Shown: piece by piece, positions 17,381 to 25,683 of the stretch
How positions within the stretch are numbered: the first letter of the stretch is position 1
How the letters are laid out: the number at the start of each line of letters is the position of its first letter
Assembly (NCBI RefSeq): GCF_042219825.1
Contig: NZ_JBHJHQ010000002.1
Span: forward strand, 558,001-622,000
Reading direction: 5' to 3'
Source of the DNA: JBHJHP01 sp042219825
GTDB lineage: Bacteria > Bacteroidota > Bacteroidia > Bacteroidales > UBA5342
Length of the DNA: 64,000 nucleotides
The notes under the pieces: model-generated
What the model saw: only the letters and a program-made list of their open reading frames with translations
Told to the model about the DNA's origin: nothing
Databases searched by the model: none
Position numbers and translations under genes: made by a program

Positions 17381-18253
17381 TTATTGCCTGAATCCTCTTT
17401 CTGTCAGTTTGTTAGGTTGAACCAGGTTTAGCAGTCTGAAGTGTTGGTTTTTTGCACGAACCGGATTTATATCCAGACCACCACGACGGGTATAAAGGCA
17501 GCACACCATCAAATCGGTTGGAGAAAATATGTCATCCAGACGTTTGTAGATCATCTCGCAGATCTCCTCGTGAAAATGATTTTCGTTACGCAACGAAACA
17601 ATGTATTTCAGCAGGGTAGTTTTATCCGGCATTGTTGGGCCTTCCATTGAGATGTAAACTGAACCCCAGTCAGGCTGATGCGTTACTTTGCAGTTACTGC
17701 GCAACAGATGGGTGGAAATTTTCAGTGAAGTGATCCCCGGGTGTGGCCTGAGAATATCAGGATTTTCTGAATATTCCTCAATGGTCAGATCAATCCCAAC
17801 CATGTCTTCAAGTAATGGATAACCTACAAAATCAAAAGGCTGAACAGAAGCATTCTGATCAAAAAAAGTGACCTGAACGGTTGTTTTCAGAAGTCGCTCC
17901 AGGTCACGTTTAATTGTGACGCAGATGTTTTGTACCGCCGTTTCCCTTTCGGCAACGGTCCGGGTCATATTAAACGAGTTCAGATAAAGTTTCAGCGATT
18001 TACTTTCTACTATAAATTTACTGGAGCAGGCATATACAATTTTAAGCATGCCTGCAACCGGAAGTCCTTTCCCCAGTAAAAAACTGAATTCATAGGCGTG
18101 CCATACATCGACCCCGCAGAACGGTAGTTTCTCATCCTTTATATTGTACAACTCACGGTTTTCAGACCGTGGCACGGCAACCAGTACATCCGGAGTGTAG
18201 TGCTGAGGATACTGACTTTCTTTACCTAAATGTTGTTCTTCCGGTTTCATCAT
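17381..18253 (-). CDS. queF: NADPH-dependent preQ0 reductase QueF (long, bimodular type)
   Basis: 290 residues, the length of the two-module QueF. It reduces the nitrile of preQ0 to the amine preQ1, the last small-molecule step before insertion into tRNA for queuosine. Motifs: ESKSLKLYLNSFNMTR (substrate-binding signature) in the N-terminal half and LRSNCKVTHQPDWGS with catalytic Cys and Asp in the C-terminal half. Its ATG overlaps the queE stop by 4 nt (ATGA), so translation is coupled. It is last in the queC-queE-queF operon. Confidence 0.95.
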   Translation of the reverse strand: MMKPEEQHLGKESQYPQHYTPDVLVAVPRSENRELYNIKDEKLPFCGVDVWHAYEFSFLLGKGLPVAGMLKIVYACSSKFIVESKSLKLYLNSFNMTRTVAERETAVQNICVTIKRDLERLLKTTVQVTFFDQNASVQPFDFVGYPLLEDMVGIDLTIEEYSENPDILRPHPGITSLKISTHLLRSNCKVTHQPDWGSVYISMEGPTMPDKTTLLKYIVSLRNENHFHEEICEMIYKRLDDIFSPTDLMVCCLYTRRGGLDINPVRAKNQHFRLLNLVQPNKLTERGFRQ

Positions 18254-19113
18254 ACACCTGCAATTCCGTCAAAATAAGTTACCTGAAGCCGTGGGGTGTA
18301 GCGGAATCCGTTTTTTATGGCAGTTTCCATGGCCATTAAGCGCGTTTGGGCCAGTTCTTCCGGGGTTGATCCAAGGGGCATCAGTACGATGTCTTCACTT
18401 TTCCAGCCTGTTAACCGGTCCAGGTACTGATCTTTTATCTCATTCGTTTCGTTCTCTGAGCTAATTACAAATTTAAGCTGAAAATCTTTTTCCAGCGAAT
18501 TTTTACACAAATCAATGTAGTCTTGAAGCACCCTGATATTGATTTGTATCATTTTATAGTTGTCAGGATCAGCAGGCAGCACAATGCCTGCTTTTTTTAC
18601 TTTTTCAAGGGTCGGCAATGCATTTTTTAATTTGGGAGAAATGCTGAAAAAATCTATCAGGTCAGCCAGCTTTTCATTAAAAATAGTTCCATTGGTTTCA
18701 ATAGCTATTTTTATATCTGGTTTTTCTGAACGCAAATGTTTGATAAGATCCATCAGCCCGTTAGCCTGAATTAAGGGTTCGCCTCCCGAAATTACCAGCA
18801 AAGGAATGTTTCCCAGGTTATAGATTATTTTACGGGCGACATCTTCAGTATTCTCCAGGGTTTCAAAATCTGTGCTGAAAGAAGCGTGAGGTGTGTCACA
18901 GATACTTATATCGCCATTGGGAAGGTTCCACATACATCTTAAATTACAACCTGAGAGGCGTAAAAACAGGGCTGGCAAACCGGCCATTTTCCCTTCTCCC
19001 TGAATGGTTCCTGGAATGGTAAAACCCGTTGCCGGCTTTTTCTTTATGGGATTCCCGGCAGCATCTTTTGTGGCAGGAAAAATACCTTCCGGTGCTAAAA
19101 ATAACTGACTCAT
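18250..19113 (-). CDS. queE: 7-carboxy-7-deazaguanine synthase QueE, variant cysteine spacing
   Basis: 287 residues from the ATG at 19113, which overlaps the queC stop (ATGA); a longer frame has no such support. Radical-SAM enzyme that rearranges CPH4 to 7-carboxy-7-deazaguanine. TIQGEGKMAGLPALFLRLSG matches the QueE N-terminus and LVISGGEPLIQ is the SAM-binding GGEP motif. The cluster cysteines read GCNLRC then MWNLPNGDISI then CDT, that is Cx3Cx11C rather than the usual Cx3Cx2C: about nine residues are inserted between the second and third Cys. Operon context supports the assignment. Confidence 0.88.
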   Translation of the reverse strand: MSQLFLAPEGIFPATKDAAGNPIKKKPATGFTIPGTIQGEGKMAGLPALFLRLSGCNLRCMWNLPNGDISICDTPHASFSTDFETLENTEDVARKIIYNLGNIPLLVISGGEPLIQANGLMDLIKHLRSEKPDIKIAIETNGTIFNEKLADLIDFFSISPKLKNALPTLEKVKKAGIVLPADPDNYKMIQINIRVLQDYIDLCKNSLEKDFQLKFVISSENETNEIKDQYLDRLTGWKSEDIVLMPLGSTPEELAQTRLMAMETAIKNGFRYTPRLQVTYFDGIAGV

Positions 19114-19793
19114 GCTTTTCCCTCCTGATTTAATGCTGTGTCCATAACACCGGCTTCGGCAAATGCCCTGGCACGCAACAGACAACTGTCGCAGGTTCCA
19201 CAAGGCGTTTCTCCACCACGATAACACGACCAGGTGTGACTGAAATCCACGTTGAGTTCTGCACCCAGTTTTATTTCCTCTGTCTTTGATTTAAATAAAA
19301 ACGGTGCATGGATACTAATAGGTTTGTGCTCTTCAACAGCCATCAACGTACCCTGATTGATGGCGTTCTCCATAGCTTTGATGAAACTCTCTCGGCAATC
19401 CACATAGCCGGAATAATCCACCTGGCTTACACCGATAAAAATATGTTGGGCCTGAACTGATTCAGCGTAAGATGCAGCAACCGAAAGAAACACCATGTTA
19501 CGTGCGGGGACATAGGTTTGAGGAATATCAGTGCGGTCCGCATCACCATCTTCTACCTGTACATCAGGATTGGTGAGTGAGCTGCTGCTCCCAAGGTTCA
19601 GGTTCAGACTGACAATTTTGTGTTCGGCCACACCGACTTGTTGTGATGAAGTTTTGGCACATTCCAGTTCCCGGTTATGTTTCTGTCCGTAATCGAACGA
19701 CAGGGCATAAACCTGGTATCCCTCACTTTTGGCAAGGTAGAGCGCTATGGTTGAATCTAATCCACCCGATAGCAATACAACAGCCTTTTTCAT
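19110..19793 (-). CDS. queC: 7-cyano-7-deazaguanine synthase QueC
   Basis: 227 residues. ATP-dependent conversion of 7-carboxy-7-deazaguanine to preQ0. The PP-loop SGGLDSTIAL is at residue ~9, and the zinc site is in SCYRGGETPCGTCDSC near the C-terminus. VPARNMVFLSVAASYAE is also diagnostic. Its ATG at 19793 overlaps by 4 nt the stop of a 31-codon frame that starts right after the predicted preQ1 riboswitch. Confidence 0.96.
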   Translation of the reverse strand: MKKAVVLLSGGLDSTIALYLAKSEGYQVYALSFDYGQKHNRELECAKTSSQQVGVAEHKIVSLNLNLGSSSSLTNPDVQVEDGDADRTDIPQTYVPARNMVFLSVAASYAESVQAQHIFIGVSQVDYSGYVDCRESFIKAMENAINQGTLMAVEEHKPISIHAPFLFKSKTEEIKLGAELNVDFSHTWSCYRGGETPCGTCDSCLLRARAFAEAGVMDTALNQEGKA

Positions 19794-19885
19794 GACTGCA
19801 CCGGATATTTAATAAACTCTGTTGAACTATTGCCTGAAACGGCAAGCGAAGGCTCTTTGGCCTTATGTAATTGTTTATTTTTCAT
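19790..19885 (-). CDS. 31-residue open frame between riboswitch and queC (leader peptide?)
   Basis: ATG at 19885 to TGA at 19790-19792. It begins MKNKQLHKAKEPSL and ends IKYPVQS. Its TGA overlaps the queC ATG (ATGA), exactly as queC overlaps queE and queE overlaps queF, so all four frames form an unbroken translational chain. Its start lies 2 nt after the AGGG at the 3' end of the riboswitch, so ligand binding could gate this start and, through coupling, queC. I recognise no family; the peptide is polar and has no signal sequence. It may simply be a coupling device. Confidence 0.5.
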   Translation of the reverse strand: MKNKQLHKAKEPSLAVSGNSSTEFIKYPVQS

Positions 19886-19887
19886 TT

Positions 19888-19930
19888 CCCTAGTTTTTTT
19901 TAGAGACAGGATGGTTTCGAACTGTCTGTG
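19888..19930 (-). promoter_or_regulatory. Candidate preQ1-I riboswitch
   Basis: Read on the reverse strand: AGACAG pairs with CTGTCT around a 12-nt loop starting TTCG, followed by an A-rich tail ending in ACTAGGG. The Bacillus queC preQ1-I element has the same plan: a short stem, a 12-nt loop beginning TTC, then an A-rich tail ending ACTAAGG. It sits directly upstream of the queuosine operon and at the 5' end of the expected transcript. The pseudoknot P2 pairing is not obvious by eye, so the class is likely rather than certain. Confidence 0.62.
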
Positions 19931-19940
19931 TTTAACGGCG

Positions 19941-19948
19941 CAAATTAA
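19941..19948 (-). promoter_or_regulatory. Candidate -7 box TTAATTTG for the queuosine operon
   Basis: One mismatch to TAnnTTTG. It would start transcription about 19934, just before the riboswitch stem, which fits a leader beginning with the aptamer. Confidence 0.4.
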
Positions 19949-20008
19949 AGGAATATTCAGGGGCTTTGCAAATGATATTCAGTGTTCTTTACATAATAAA
20001 ACAAAAAA

Positions 20009-20034
20009 TTTATGTAAAAAAAACTTTACATAAA
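20009..20034. promoter_or_regulatory. Candidate operator: perfect 10-bp inverted repeat
   Basis: TTTATGTAAA (20009-20018) and TTTACATAAA (20025-20034) are exact inverse repeats with a 6-bp spacer. A third half site TTTACATAA lies at 19988-19996. The pair occupies the -33 region of the promoter at 20047, so a bound protein would block RNA polymerase. The HTH protein encoded by this transcript is the obvious candidate. Confidence 0.6.
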
Positions 20035-20046
20035 GTAAAAAATATA

Positions 20047-20054
20047 TATCTTTG
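20047..20054 (+). promoter_or_regulatory. -7 box TATCTTTG for the membrane protein/HTH pair
   Basis: Exact TAnnTTTG, 47 nt before the ATG at 20102 and immediately after the inverted repeat. Confidence 0.65.
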
Positions 20055-20101
20055 TGTCAAATATTTTAGTTTTATTGTTAAATATTATAAACTTACAGGA
20101 T

Positions 20102-20548
20102 ATGACTTATCAGGAAAAAGAAAACGTTGTAAACATCTTTAGTGGTTTGTTAATCACTATGGTTTACAGTTGGATTGTATACCAGAAACATGTTTCGGGA
20201 GTAATTGACCTTACCGCGGATTACAGAAAATGGGGTGTTGTATTTTTGATTTTTATTGGTGTTTCAGTAGTAGCCAGAATTATCATATACATTATATTTC
20301 ACATTATTAATGCTATTGCTACACGCGAAGACAAAATACCGGTTGAAGACGAACGGGTAAAACTGATTAAATTAAAAGGCATGCGTAATTCATATTATGT
20401 GTTTTCAGGTGGTTTTGTACTTGGTATTCTTGGACTTTCAATCGGTTTACCGGTATATAGTATTTTTATTGTTTTTATCATCAGTGCCCTGCTTTCCGAA
20501 GTTGTTGATAACGGAACGCAGATTTATTTTCACAGAAAGGGGCTATAA
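20102..20548 (+). CDS. Four-helix membrane protein paired with an HTH regulator (DUF2178-like)
   Basis: 148 residues from the ATG at 20102. About four membrane segments: NIFSGLLITMVYSWIVY, WGVVFLIFIGVSVVARIIIYIIF, SYYVFSGGFVLGILGLSIG and YSIFIVFIISALLSE. The central soluble loop contains EDERVKLIKLKGMRNSYY, reminiscent of DUF2178/DUF3796-type proteins. It ends exactly where the HTH gene starts (TAA then ATG). Such pairs are widespread; the membrane partner may sense a signal or be the target of the regulator. Confidence 0.75.
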   Translation: MTYQEKENVVNIFSGLLITMVYSWIVYQKHVSGVIDLTADYRKWGVVFLIFIGVSVVARIIIYIIFHIINAIATREDKIPVEDERVKLIKLKGMRNSYYVFSGGFVLGILGLSIGLPVYSIFIVFIISALLSEVVDNGTQIYFHRKGL

Positions 20549-20761
20549 ATGAAAAAGATAATAAAAAGTAACATAAGACGCTTACGGTTCGATGCCGATG
20601 AAATGACACAACAGGAGCTGGCAGATAAAGTCAGTGCATCAAGGCAAACCATTGTTGCCATTGAAAAGGGCAAATACTCTCCTTCACTGGAACTGGCATT
20701 TAAAATATCAGATGTCTTTCATAAACAAATCAACGAAGTATTTATGTATGAGGAAGAGTAG
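20549..20761 (+). CDS. Small XRE/YozG-type HTH transcriptional regulator
   Basis: 70 residues, almost all one helix-turn-helix: IRRLRFDADEMTQQELADKV, then SASRQTIVAIEKGKYSPSLEL and AFKISDVFHKQINEVF. It begins directly after the stop of the membrane protein gene. It probably binds the inverted repeat at 20009-20034 and represses its own operon. Confidence 0.9.
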   Translation: MKKIIKSNIRRLRFDADEMTQQELADKVSASRQTIVAIEKGKYSPSLELAFKISDVFHKQINEVFMYEEE

Positions 20762-20811
20762 CTTTAAGCCATGTTCTGGTTTTTTGTACTAATTGAAAGA
20801 TTTTCATACTA

Positions 20812-20883
20812 TGGCACCTTCGGTGTTGAAATTGTTTTGAGCTATGGAAGTAATATGTGATCCTGTGTAGGATGGAAATCCTG
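20812..20883. repeat. Solitary REP-like element
   Basis: CACC-TTC-GGTG hairpin followed about 40 nt later by GTAGGAT-GGAA-ATCCTGC. The second hairpin resembles that of the variant copy at 16602-16650. This suggests dispersal from the RAYT locus about 4 kb away. The rest of 20762-20988 shows nothing. Confidence 0.45.
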
Positions 20884-20988
20884 CTAATTATTTCTATCGG
20901 GTAATATTTTATTCACCTTAATTTGAATTAAGATGTGACGTGTATGCTCAAAATGTCATAAATCTTCGTTAAATCCCATATCCAAAAT

Positions 20989-22338
20989 TTAATTTAATGG
21001 AGCCAAAACGATTTGATTATTGTGGATTTTAATACTTTTATTACTGACAATAAATTCAAGGGATAAACATTCACCTTGTTTAAATTCTATTTCTGTTTCC
21101 CATTTATATCCTTTAGGTGATTCGGCAGTAAGAGTGTAAGTACCTTCAGGACGAAAAACATTTACCGCATTTCCATCATCACAACTTATTCCGTCAGGGA
21201 AATATTTTTGTATGGTTCCAACATAATCACCATCCAGGTAAATACTTGTATATCCCAGGTCAATTTTATTCCATACAGTCAATAGACCCATATTCCCACC
21301 ATAAGGATTACCGGGATTATAGCCTGTACCGCCCTCTAATTTTGTTCCATCACTTAGAACAATGTAATAACCCGTCAATTCAATTTCAGTTCCACCACCA
21401 TAAACCGGGCAGGTAAAACAATCTAAAAAATCAACATACCTTGAAGTTGTTCTGTATAACAAACCGATTTGTGGATTATAATATTCCTCCTCTGTAACAT
21501 CATAGCGTTCACTTACATAATTTTCTCCTATGTTATCACTATGATACCGGATTTTATAGGCTGAATAATTGCCTAATCCCATATTGATACTGGTTGTTGA
21601 TTGTGTTACACTTTGCGTAGAAGTATTTGAAAAGAACATTCCAAACCCTGACCAGGTATTCTCAGCCATATTTATCATGGTTTTATAACCTCCATCCTCA
21701 AATGTATTATTTAATATATGATAGACTCCCACTTTTTTACCAGGTACATGTGAAATTAAAATATACTCCGCAAAACCTTTATTATTATAATATCTTTCTC
21801 CTGTAATCCTGAGTTTAATAAACTGAATATCCTGTGATTCATTATTTAATTCCGTAACAACCAGGCACAAAGTGCCTTCATCATAATCGCTTAATTTTCC
21901 ATTTTCGGTATCTCTGGCAGTTACCTTGTAAATCCATTGAGCATTCTCTGATATCGGGAATAAATCTGGTGGTTTGTTTACTTTAATAGTAACATTATCT
22001 GTTGCTTCCAGTCCACCAGGATCTGTAACTTTGAGTTTGACATTGAAACTACCTGTTTCATTGAATACTTTTGGGTAATAATCTTCATTGGAATTTGTTC
22101 CGTCTCCAAAATCCCAATAGTACGTGAGTTCATCTTCATCCGGGTCGTATGACTGGCTGGCACTAAAAGTAACTACCAATGGCCTGTTACCTTCAGTTAC
22201 GTCAGCACTGATAATTGCTACAGGACTGCTGTTTTCAAACTTTTCTTTGCAACAACTCCATAAATACAACGTTGCTCCAATGGCCATTAACAAAAACACA
22301 TTATAAGTAATGCGCTCTTTTCTAAAAACAGTTTTCAT
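20989..22338 (-). CDS. PKD-domain exported protein
   Basis: 449 residues. The N-terminus (FLLMAIGATLYLWSCCKEKF) is a lipoprotein-type signal. Residues ~38-120 are a PKD domain (GNRPLVVTFSASQSYDPDED, YYWDFGDGTNS, VKLKVTDPGGLEA). The remaining ~320 residues have no recognised domain but contain WIYKVTARD-like and YVDFLDCFTCPVYGGG stretches and a PEGTYTLTAESPKG segment. It is likely a surface lipoprotein. Its leader carries the same hairpin motif, at the same distance, as the T9SS cargo gene at 25684-26160. Confidence 0.8.
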   Translation of the reverse strand: MKTVFRKERITYNVFLLMAIGATLYLWSCCKEKFENSSPVAIISADVTEGNRPLVVTFSASQSYDPDEDELTYYWDFGDGTNSNEDYYPKVFNETGSFNVKLKVTDPGGLEATDNVTIKVNKPPDLFPISENAQWIYKVTARDTENGKLSDYDEGTLCLVVTELNNESQDIQFIKLRITGERYYNNKGFAEYILISHVPGKKVGVYHILNNTFEDGGYKTMINMAENTWSGFGMFFSNTSTQSVTQSTTSINMGLGNYSAYKIRYHSDNIGENYVSERYDVTEEEYYNPQIGLLYRTTSRYVDFLDCFTCPVYGGGTEIELTGYYIVLSDGTKLEGGTGYNPGNPYGGNMGLLTVWNKIDLGYTSIYLDGDYVGTIQKYFPDGISCDDGNAVNVFRPEGTYTLTAESPKGYKWETEIEFKQGECLSLEFIVSNKSIKIHNNQIVLAPLN

Positions 22339-22403
22339 GGGGTACTTTTTAAAGAAATTTTAATAAAGACGAATGTTACAAATGAAAATTATCATTGATA
22401 TAA

Positions 22404-22427
22404 AAGGCTTTCCTATGAAAGAGGGGC
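22404..22427 (-). promoter_or_regulatory. Shared 24-nt leader hairpin motif, copy 1
   Basis: On the forward strand AAGGCTTTCCT, two bases, then AAAGAGGGGC; the core CTTTC/GAAAG forms a hairpin. It differs from copy 2 (26228-26251) only in two loop bases. It ends 65 nt before the ATG at 22338. Both genes also share TACCCC immediately before the ATG. Confidence 0.6.
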
Positions 22428-22520
22428 TGATATATCTTTATTAAATTATAATCCAAAGAAGCAGCATTCATCAGCTTTCGGCTACTTCAGACTATTTTTA
22501 TCTACATGTCCACAATAAAT

Positions 22521-25500
22521 TCATTGATTTATCTGACGTTTTAAATCTTCAATTTCTTTTTTCATTTCTTCAATCATGTGTTGTTGTTCCTGTACTGCTT
22601 TAACCAGAGGAACTACAAATTCTGAATACGCAAGCTCATATTCTGATCTTTCATTTTTGGGTTTTTTTAAACCGCTAAAATCATAACCAACGGCATTGGC
22701 GGCTTCTTCAACCTCTTGTGCAATAAAACCACTATATATCTTAGCTTCCTGCTGTAATCTGGCTTCTTCCATTTTGGGGCTTTGGGCATATATACTATCG
22801 GAAACACCTTTAAATCTATCTAGTTTGTGGATGTCCCAATTAAAGGTAACAGGATTTAATTTTCTTATAAATTCTAAACCCGGAACATTGGCTTTCACAT
22901 TTGTTTTAAAACGTCCATCTGAAGGATAAGACCATGCTACCTGCCCACTAATTTTAGAAATACTGGTATTTCCGATTCGAATGGTATTACTTTCTTGTAC
23001 CCAGGCATCAGAGCCAAATGCACCTGTATTGTACAAACCCCAAACATTGTCGGGCCCGGCACGATAACCAATAGCTGTATTGTAATTACCTGTTTTATTG
23101 GAATAGAGCGCCGAGTATCCATTTGCTGTATTATATGAACCTGTTGTATTGGAATAGAGCGCATTGGTTCCATTTGAGGTATTACATTTACCTGATGAAT
23201 TAATATGGAGCGCTGAGTATCCATTTGCTGTATTAGAAGATCCTGTTGTATTGGCTTGAAGTGCATAATATCCATTTGCTGTATTATCACCTCCTTCAGT
23301 ATTATTATACAACGCCGCATATCCATTAGCAGTATTATATTTACCAGTTGTATTGGAATAAAGAGCCCTGTATCCACTTGCAGAATTATTATTACCTGTC
23401 GTATTGAAATAGAGTGCTTCGTATCCATTTGCAGTATTTCTATAACCGGTTGTATTGGAGTAAAGTGATTTCGAACCAACAGCAGTATTACTAGTTCCAT
23501 CAACCCAAACGGTTGCTCCAATTCCATTATTAAATAAAGCAGAATCACCTATTGCTACCAGATTACATCGATCAGTGCTATTGTAAAGAGCCCGAGTCCC
23601 AATTGCAACATTTGAAGAACCTGAAATATTTTTATTCAGTGATTCATATCCAATAGCTGTATTATTATTACCTTCTGTATTATGATACATCGCAGCACGC
23701 CCATAAGCCGAATTAAAGTTACCTTCGGTATTACTTAAAAGTGCCCATGAGCCTGTAGCTGTATTCTCATAACCAGTTGTATTATTCTTCAGAGCTGCAC
23801 GCCCTAAAGCTGTATTGTCGTTTGCAGTTGTGTTACTTAAGAGGGCATTGTTACCCATTGCAACGTTATAATTACCGGTTGTATTTTCATTAAGGGCATA
23901 ATATCCATTTGCGGTATTATCTTGCCCTTCAGTATTAGAATACAAAGCATGACGACCATTTGCTGTGTTATTAGACCCTATTGTGTTAGAATACAACGCA
24001 GCACAACCATTGGCTGTATTATCACTTCCATAGGTATTTAAGCATAAAGCCAACGAACCACTTGCTGTATTTTGATTTCCTGTCGCGTTAATGAATAAAG
24101 CACGGTATCCATTCGCTGTATTATCATGTCCTTCGGTATTAGAAAACAACGCTGTAAAACCATTGGCAGTATTTTTATAACCTGTTGTGTTGTAACACAA
24201 TGACCTGTAGCCAATTCCAGTATTTGCCGTTGCATGATAGTTTTGTGTTGCCCCGATTCCATTATTATATAATGCAAAATCACCGATTGCAATTATATAT
24301 CTTGTTGAATCAGAATCTTCTCCAGCTGACTCCCCAATTAATATATTTGGTATGATTTTAATTCCTCTTATTGGATCAACTGCGGTAGTTTGAACTGTAC
24401 CATCCGGGAACATAAATCCTTCTTCCCGTGAATAAATCATTCCGTTAACAGATAATTTCTGAAAAGGATTACTATCTCCAATCCCAACATTTCCACTTTT
24501 GAGTACCGTTAAAGCATCGCTTGGATTTGATGTTCCGTTACCTATTACAAAAAGCCTGTCAGCCTCATCCCAATTACTTGTGTTTTCAGGTGTGTACGAT
24601 GTATTATTTTGACCAAATACAATTTCATTAAATGAATATGCCGTTACACCTCTTCCAATGGCTACTGAAGAAACCCCTTGTGCTTCAGAATAGTAACCTA
24701 TTGCTGTTGAAAAATTATTATATGCGGAAGAATGGGTGCCTAAAGCAAATGAAGAAAGTGATGTAGCCGTAGTATTTAAACCCAGTGCGATACATGAGGG
24801 ACCTGTTGCTAAAGTTTCGTATCCCAGAGCTAAAGAATTTGATCCGATTGCAGAGGTTTTAAATCCTGAAGCCAAAGAACAACCTCCTGAAGCTGTCGTA
24901 TTAATACCTATTGCAGTCGAACCATTCCCAGATGCTATGTTATTCAATCCAGATGCAAATGAATTAACCCCAATATTATCATCGTTCCATTCCGATCCAA
25001 CAGCTGTACCTGCCCTGAATGAACCTTTTGCTTTATTGAAAAACATACGTGCATCATCTTCATTGCCTTGTAAGCTATCCAGTGAAGTTGATCCAAAAAC
25101 AAAATTATCAGTTAAATTTGCATTGTGTGTAATACCATCTGATGAAATAAAGGCTAATGTATCCTTGGGTAGTGTTACAGAACCTCCGTTGGATAATGTT
25201 AACTGATCACCATCCAAACTTATCGATTGCAACTCATTCTCAGGATCTGCATCGGCATCATCTTTATTGCCTGCTTCTTTAGCATATAAAGCATAAGGAA
25301 CACTCAATAACTGTTTTATTCCGGTAATCGTATAATTTGCCCCACCATTCAAATCTGTTTCTGTCTTCATAAAATACGGACCTGCAGACCAATCGATATC
25401 AGCGAAAACACCACTGATAATGGTTCCTGTTCCTATTTCAAGGCTTACAAGGCCATTCTCATTTGTTGTGGGGAAGTGTCTTTCTACATAGACAGAAGTT

Positions 25501-25670
25501 CCGGATACTGAACCCTGTATAATACTAATTTGCATTCCAATGGATGAATTAATTACAAGTTCACTATCAGAATTACGGACTACTGCCTGGTAACTCATTT
25601 TCTCGGGGCTTTGTGCCCATAGTAATGAGGTTAATAACAATCCTATTAAAAAAGCATATAACTTTCTCAT
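22521..25670 (-). CDS. Fibre-like protein with YadA-type head repeats and C-terminal S74 chaperone domain
   Basis: 1049 residues. Signal peptide (LYAFLIGLLLTSLLWAQ); an N-terminal domain typical of Bacteroidota tail-fibre-like proteins (SPEKMSYQAVVRNSD, SVPYALYAKEAG); YadA-like head repeats of about 14 residues (ALGYETLATGPSCIALGLNT); then about 21 copies of a 17-residue repeat NTANGYxALYxNTTGxx; and from about residue 917 SDGRFKTNV...LNPVTFNW, the start of a peptidase S74 intramolecular chaperone, ending in a coiled coil (EEMKKEIEDLKRQI). S74 domains trimerise fibres and then cut themselves off at the Ser. It should form a long trimeric surface fibre. It starts 13 nt after the small T9SS cargo gene. 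Confidence 0.85.
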   Translation of the reverse strand: MRKLYAFLIGLLLTSLLWAQSPEKMSYQAVVRNSDSELVINSSIGMQISIIQGSVSGTSVYVERHFPTTNENGLVSLEIGTGTIISGVFADIDWSAGPYFMKTETDLNGGANYTITGIKQLLSVPYALYAKEAGNKDDADADPENELQSISLDGDQLTLSNGGSVTLPKDTLAFISSDGITHNANLTDNFVFGSTSLDSLQGNEDDARMFFNKAKGSFRAGTAVGSEWNDDNIGVNSFASGLNNIASGNGSTAIGINTTASGGCSLASGFKTSAIGSNSLALGYETLATGPSCIALGLNTTATSLSSFALGTHSSAYNNFSTAIGYYSEAQGVSSVAIGRGVTAYSFNEIVFGQNNTSYTPENTSNWDEADRLFVIGNGTSNPSDALTVLKSGNVGIGDSNPFQKLSVNGMIYSREEGFMFPDGTVQTTAVDPIRGIKIIPNILIGESAGEDSDSTRYIIAIGDFALYNNGIGATQNYHATANTGIGYRSLCYNTTGYKNTANGFTALFSNTEGHDNTANGYRALFINATGNQNTASGSLALCLNTYGSDNTANGCAALYSNTIGSNNTANGRHALYSNTEGQDNTANGYYALNENTTGNYNVAMGNNALLSNTTANDNTALGRAALKNNTTGYENTATGSWALLSNTEGNFNSAYGRAAMYHNTEGNNNTAIGYESLNKNISGSSNVAIGTRALYNSTDRCNLVAIGDSALFNNGIGATVWVDGTSNTAVGSKSLYSNTTGYRNTANGYEALYFNTTGNNNSASGYRALYSNTTGKYNTANGYAALYNNTEGGDNTANGYYALQANTTGSSNTANGYSALHINSSGKCNTSNGTNALYSNTTGSYNTANGYSALYSNKTGNYNTAIGYRAGPDNVWGLYNTGAFGSDAWVQESNTIRIGNTSISKISGQVAWSYPSDGRFKTNVKANVPGLEFIRKLNPVTFNWDIHKLDRFKGVSDSIYAQSPKMEEARLQQEAKIYSGFIAQEVEEAANAVGYDFSGLKKPKNERSEYELAYSEFVVPLVKAVQEQQHMIEEMKKEIEDLKRQINQ
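23060..24224. repeat. In-frame 51-bp repeat array inside the fibre gene
   Basis: About 21 degenerate 51-bp units coding for the 17-residue repeat. The array has two superblocks, each introduced by AIGDxALxNNGIGAT: a first block of about 12-13 units and a second of about 8. Units nearest the C-terminal end are the most alike, which suggests recent unit duplication there. Confidence 0.85.
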
Positions 25671-25683
25671 TGTTTAGTCCTCC

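Noticed and set aside
19114..19227. Extended start for QueE
   Set aside because: Lies inside queC in another frame; the ATG at 19113 makes the same ATGA overlap found at the other junctions of the operon.
22937..23548. 203-codon reverse frame within the fibre gene
   Set aside because: A shadow of the 51-bp repeats in a second frame; isoleucine/methionine-rich repetitive sequence with no domain logic.
23060..24224. Regular ~51-bp repeats considered as a CRISPR array
   Set aside because: The repeats are in frame in a long coding sequence, are degenerate, and have no unique spacers.
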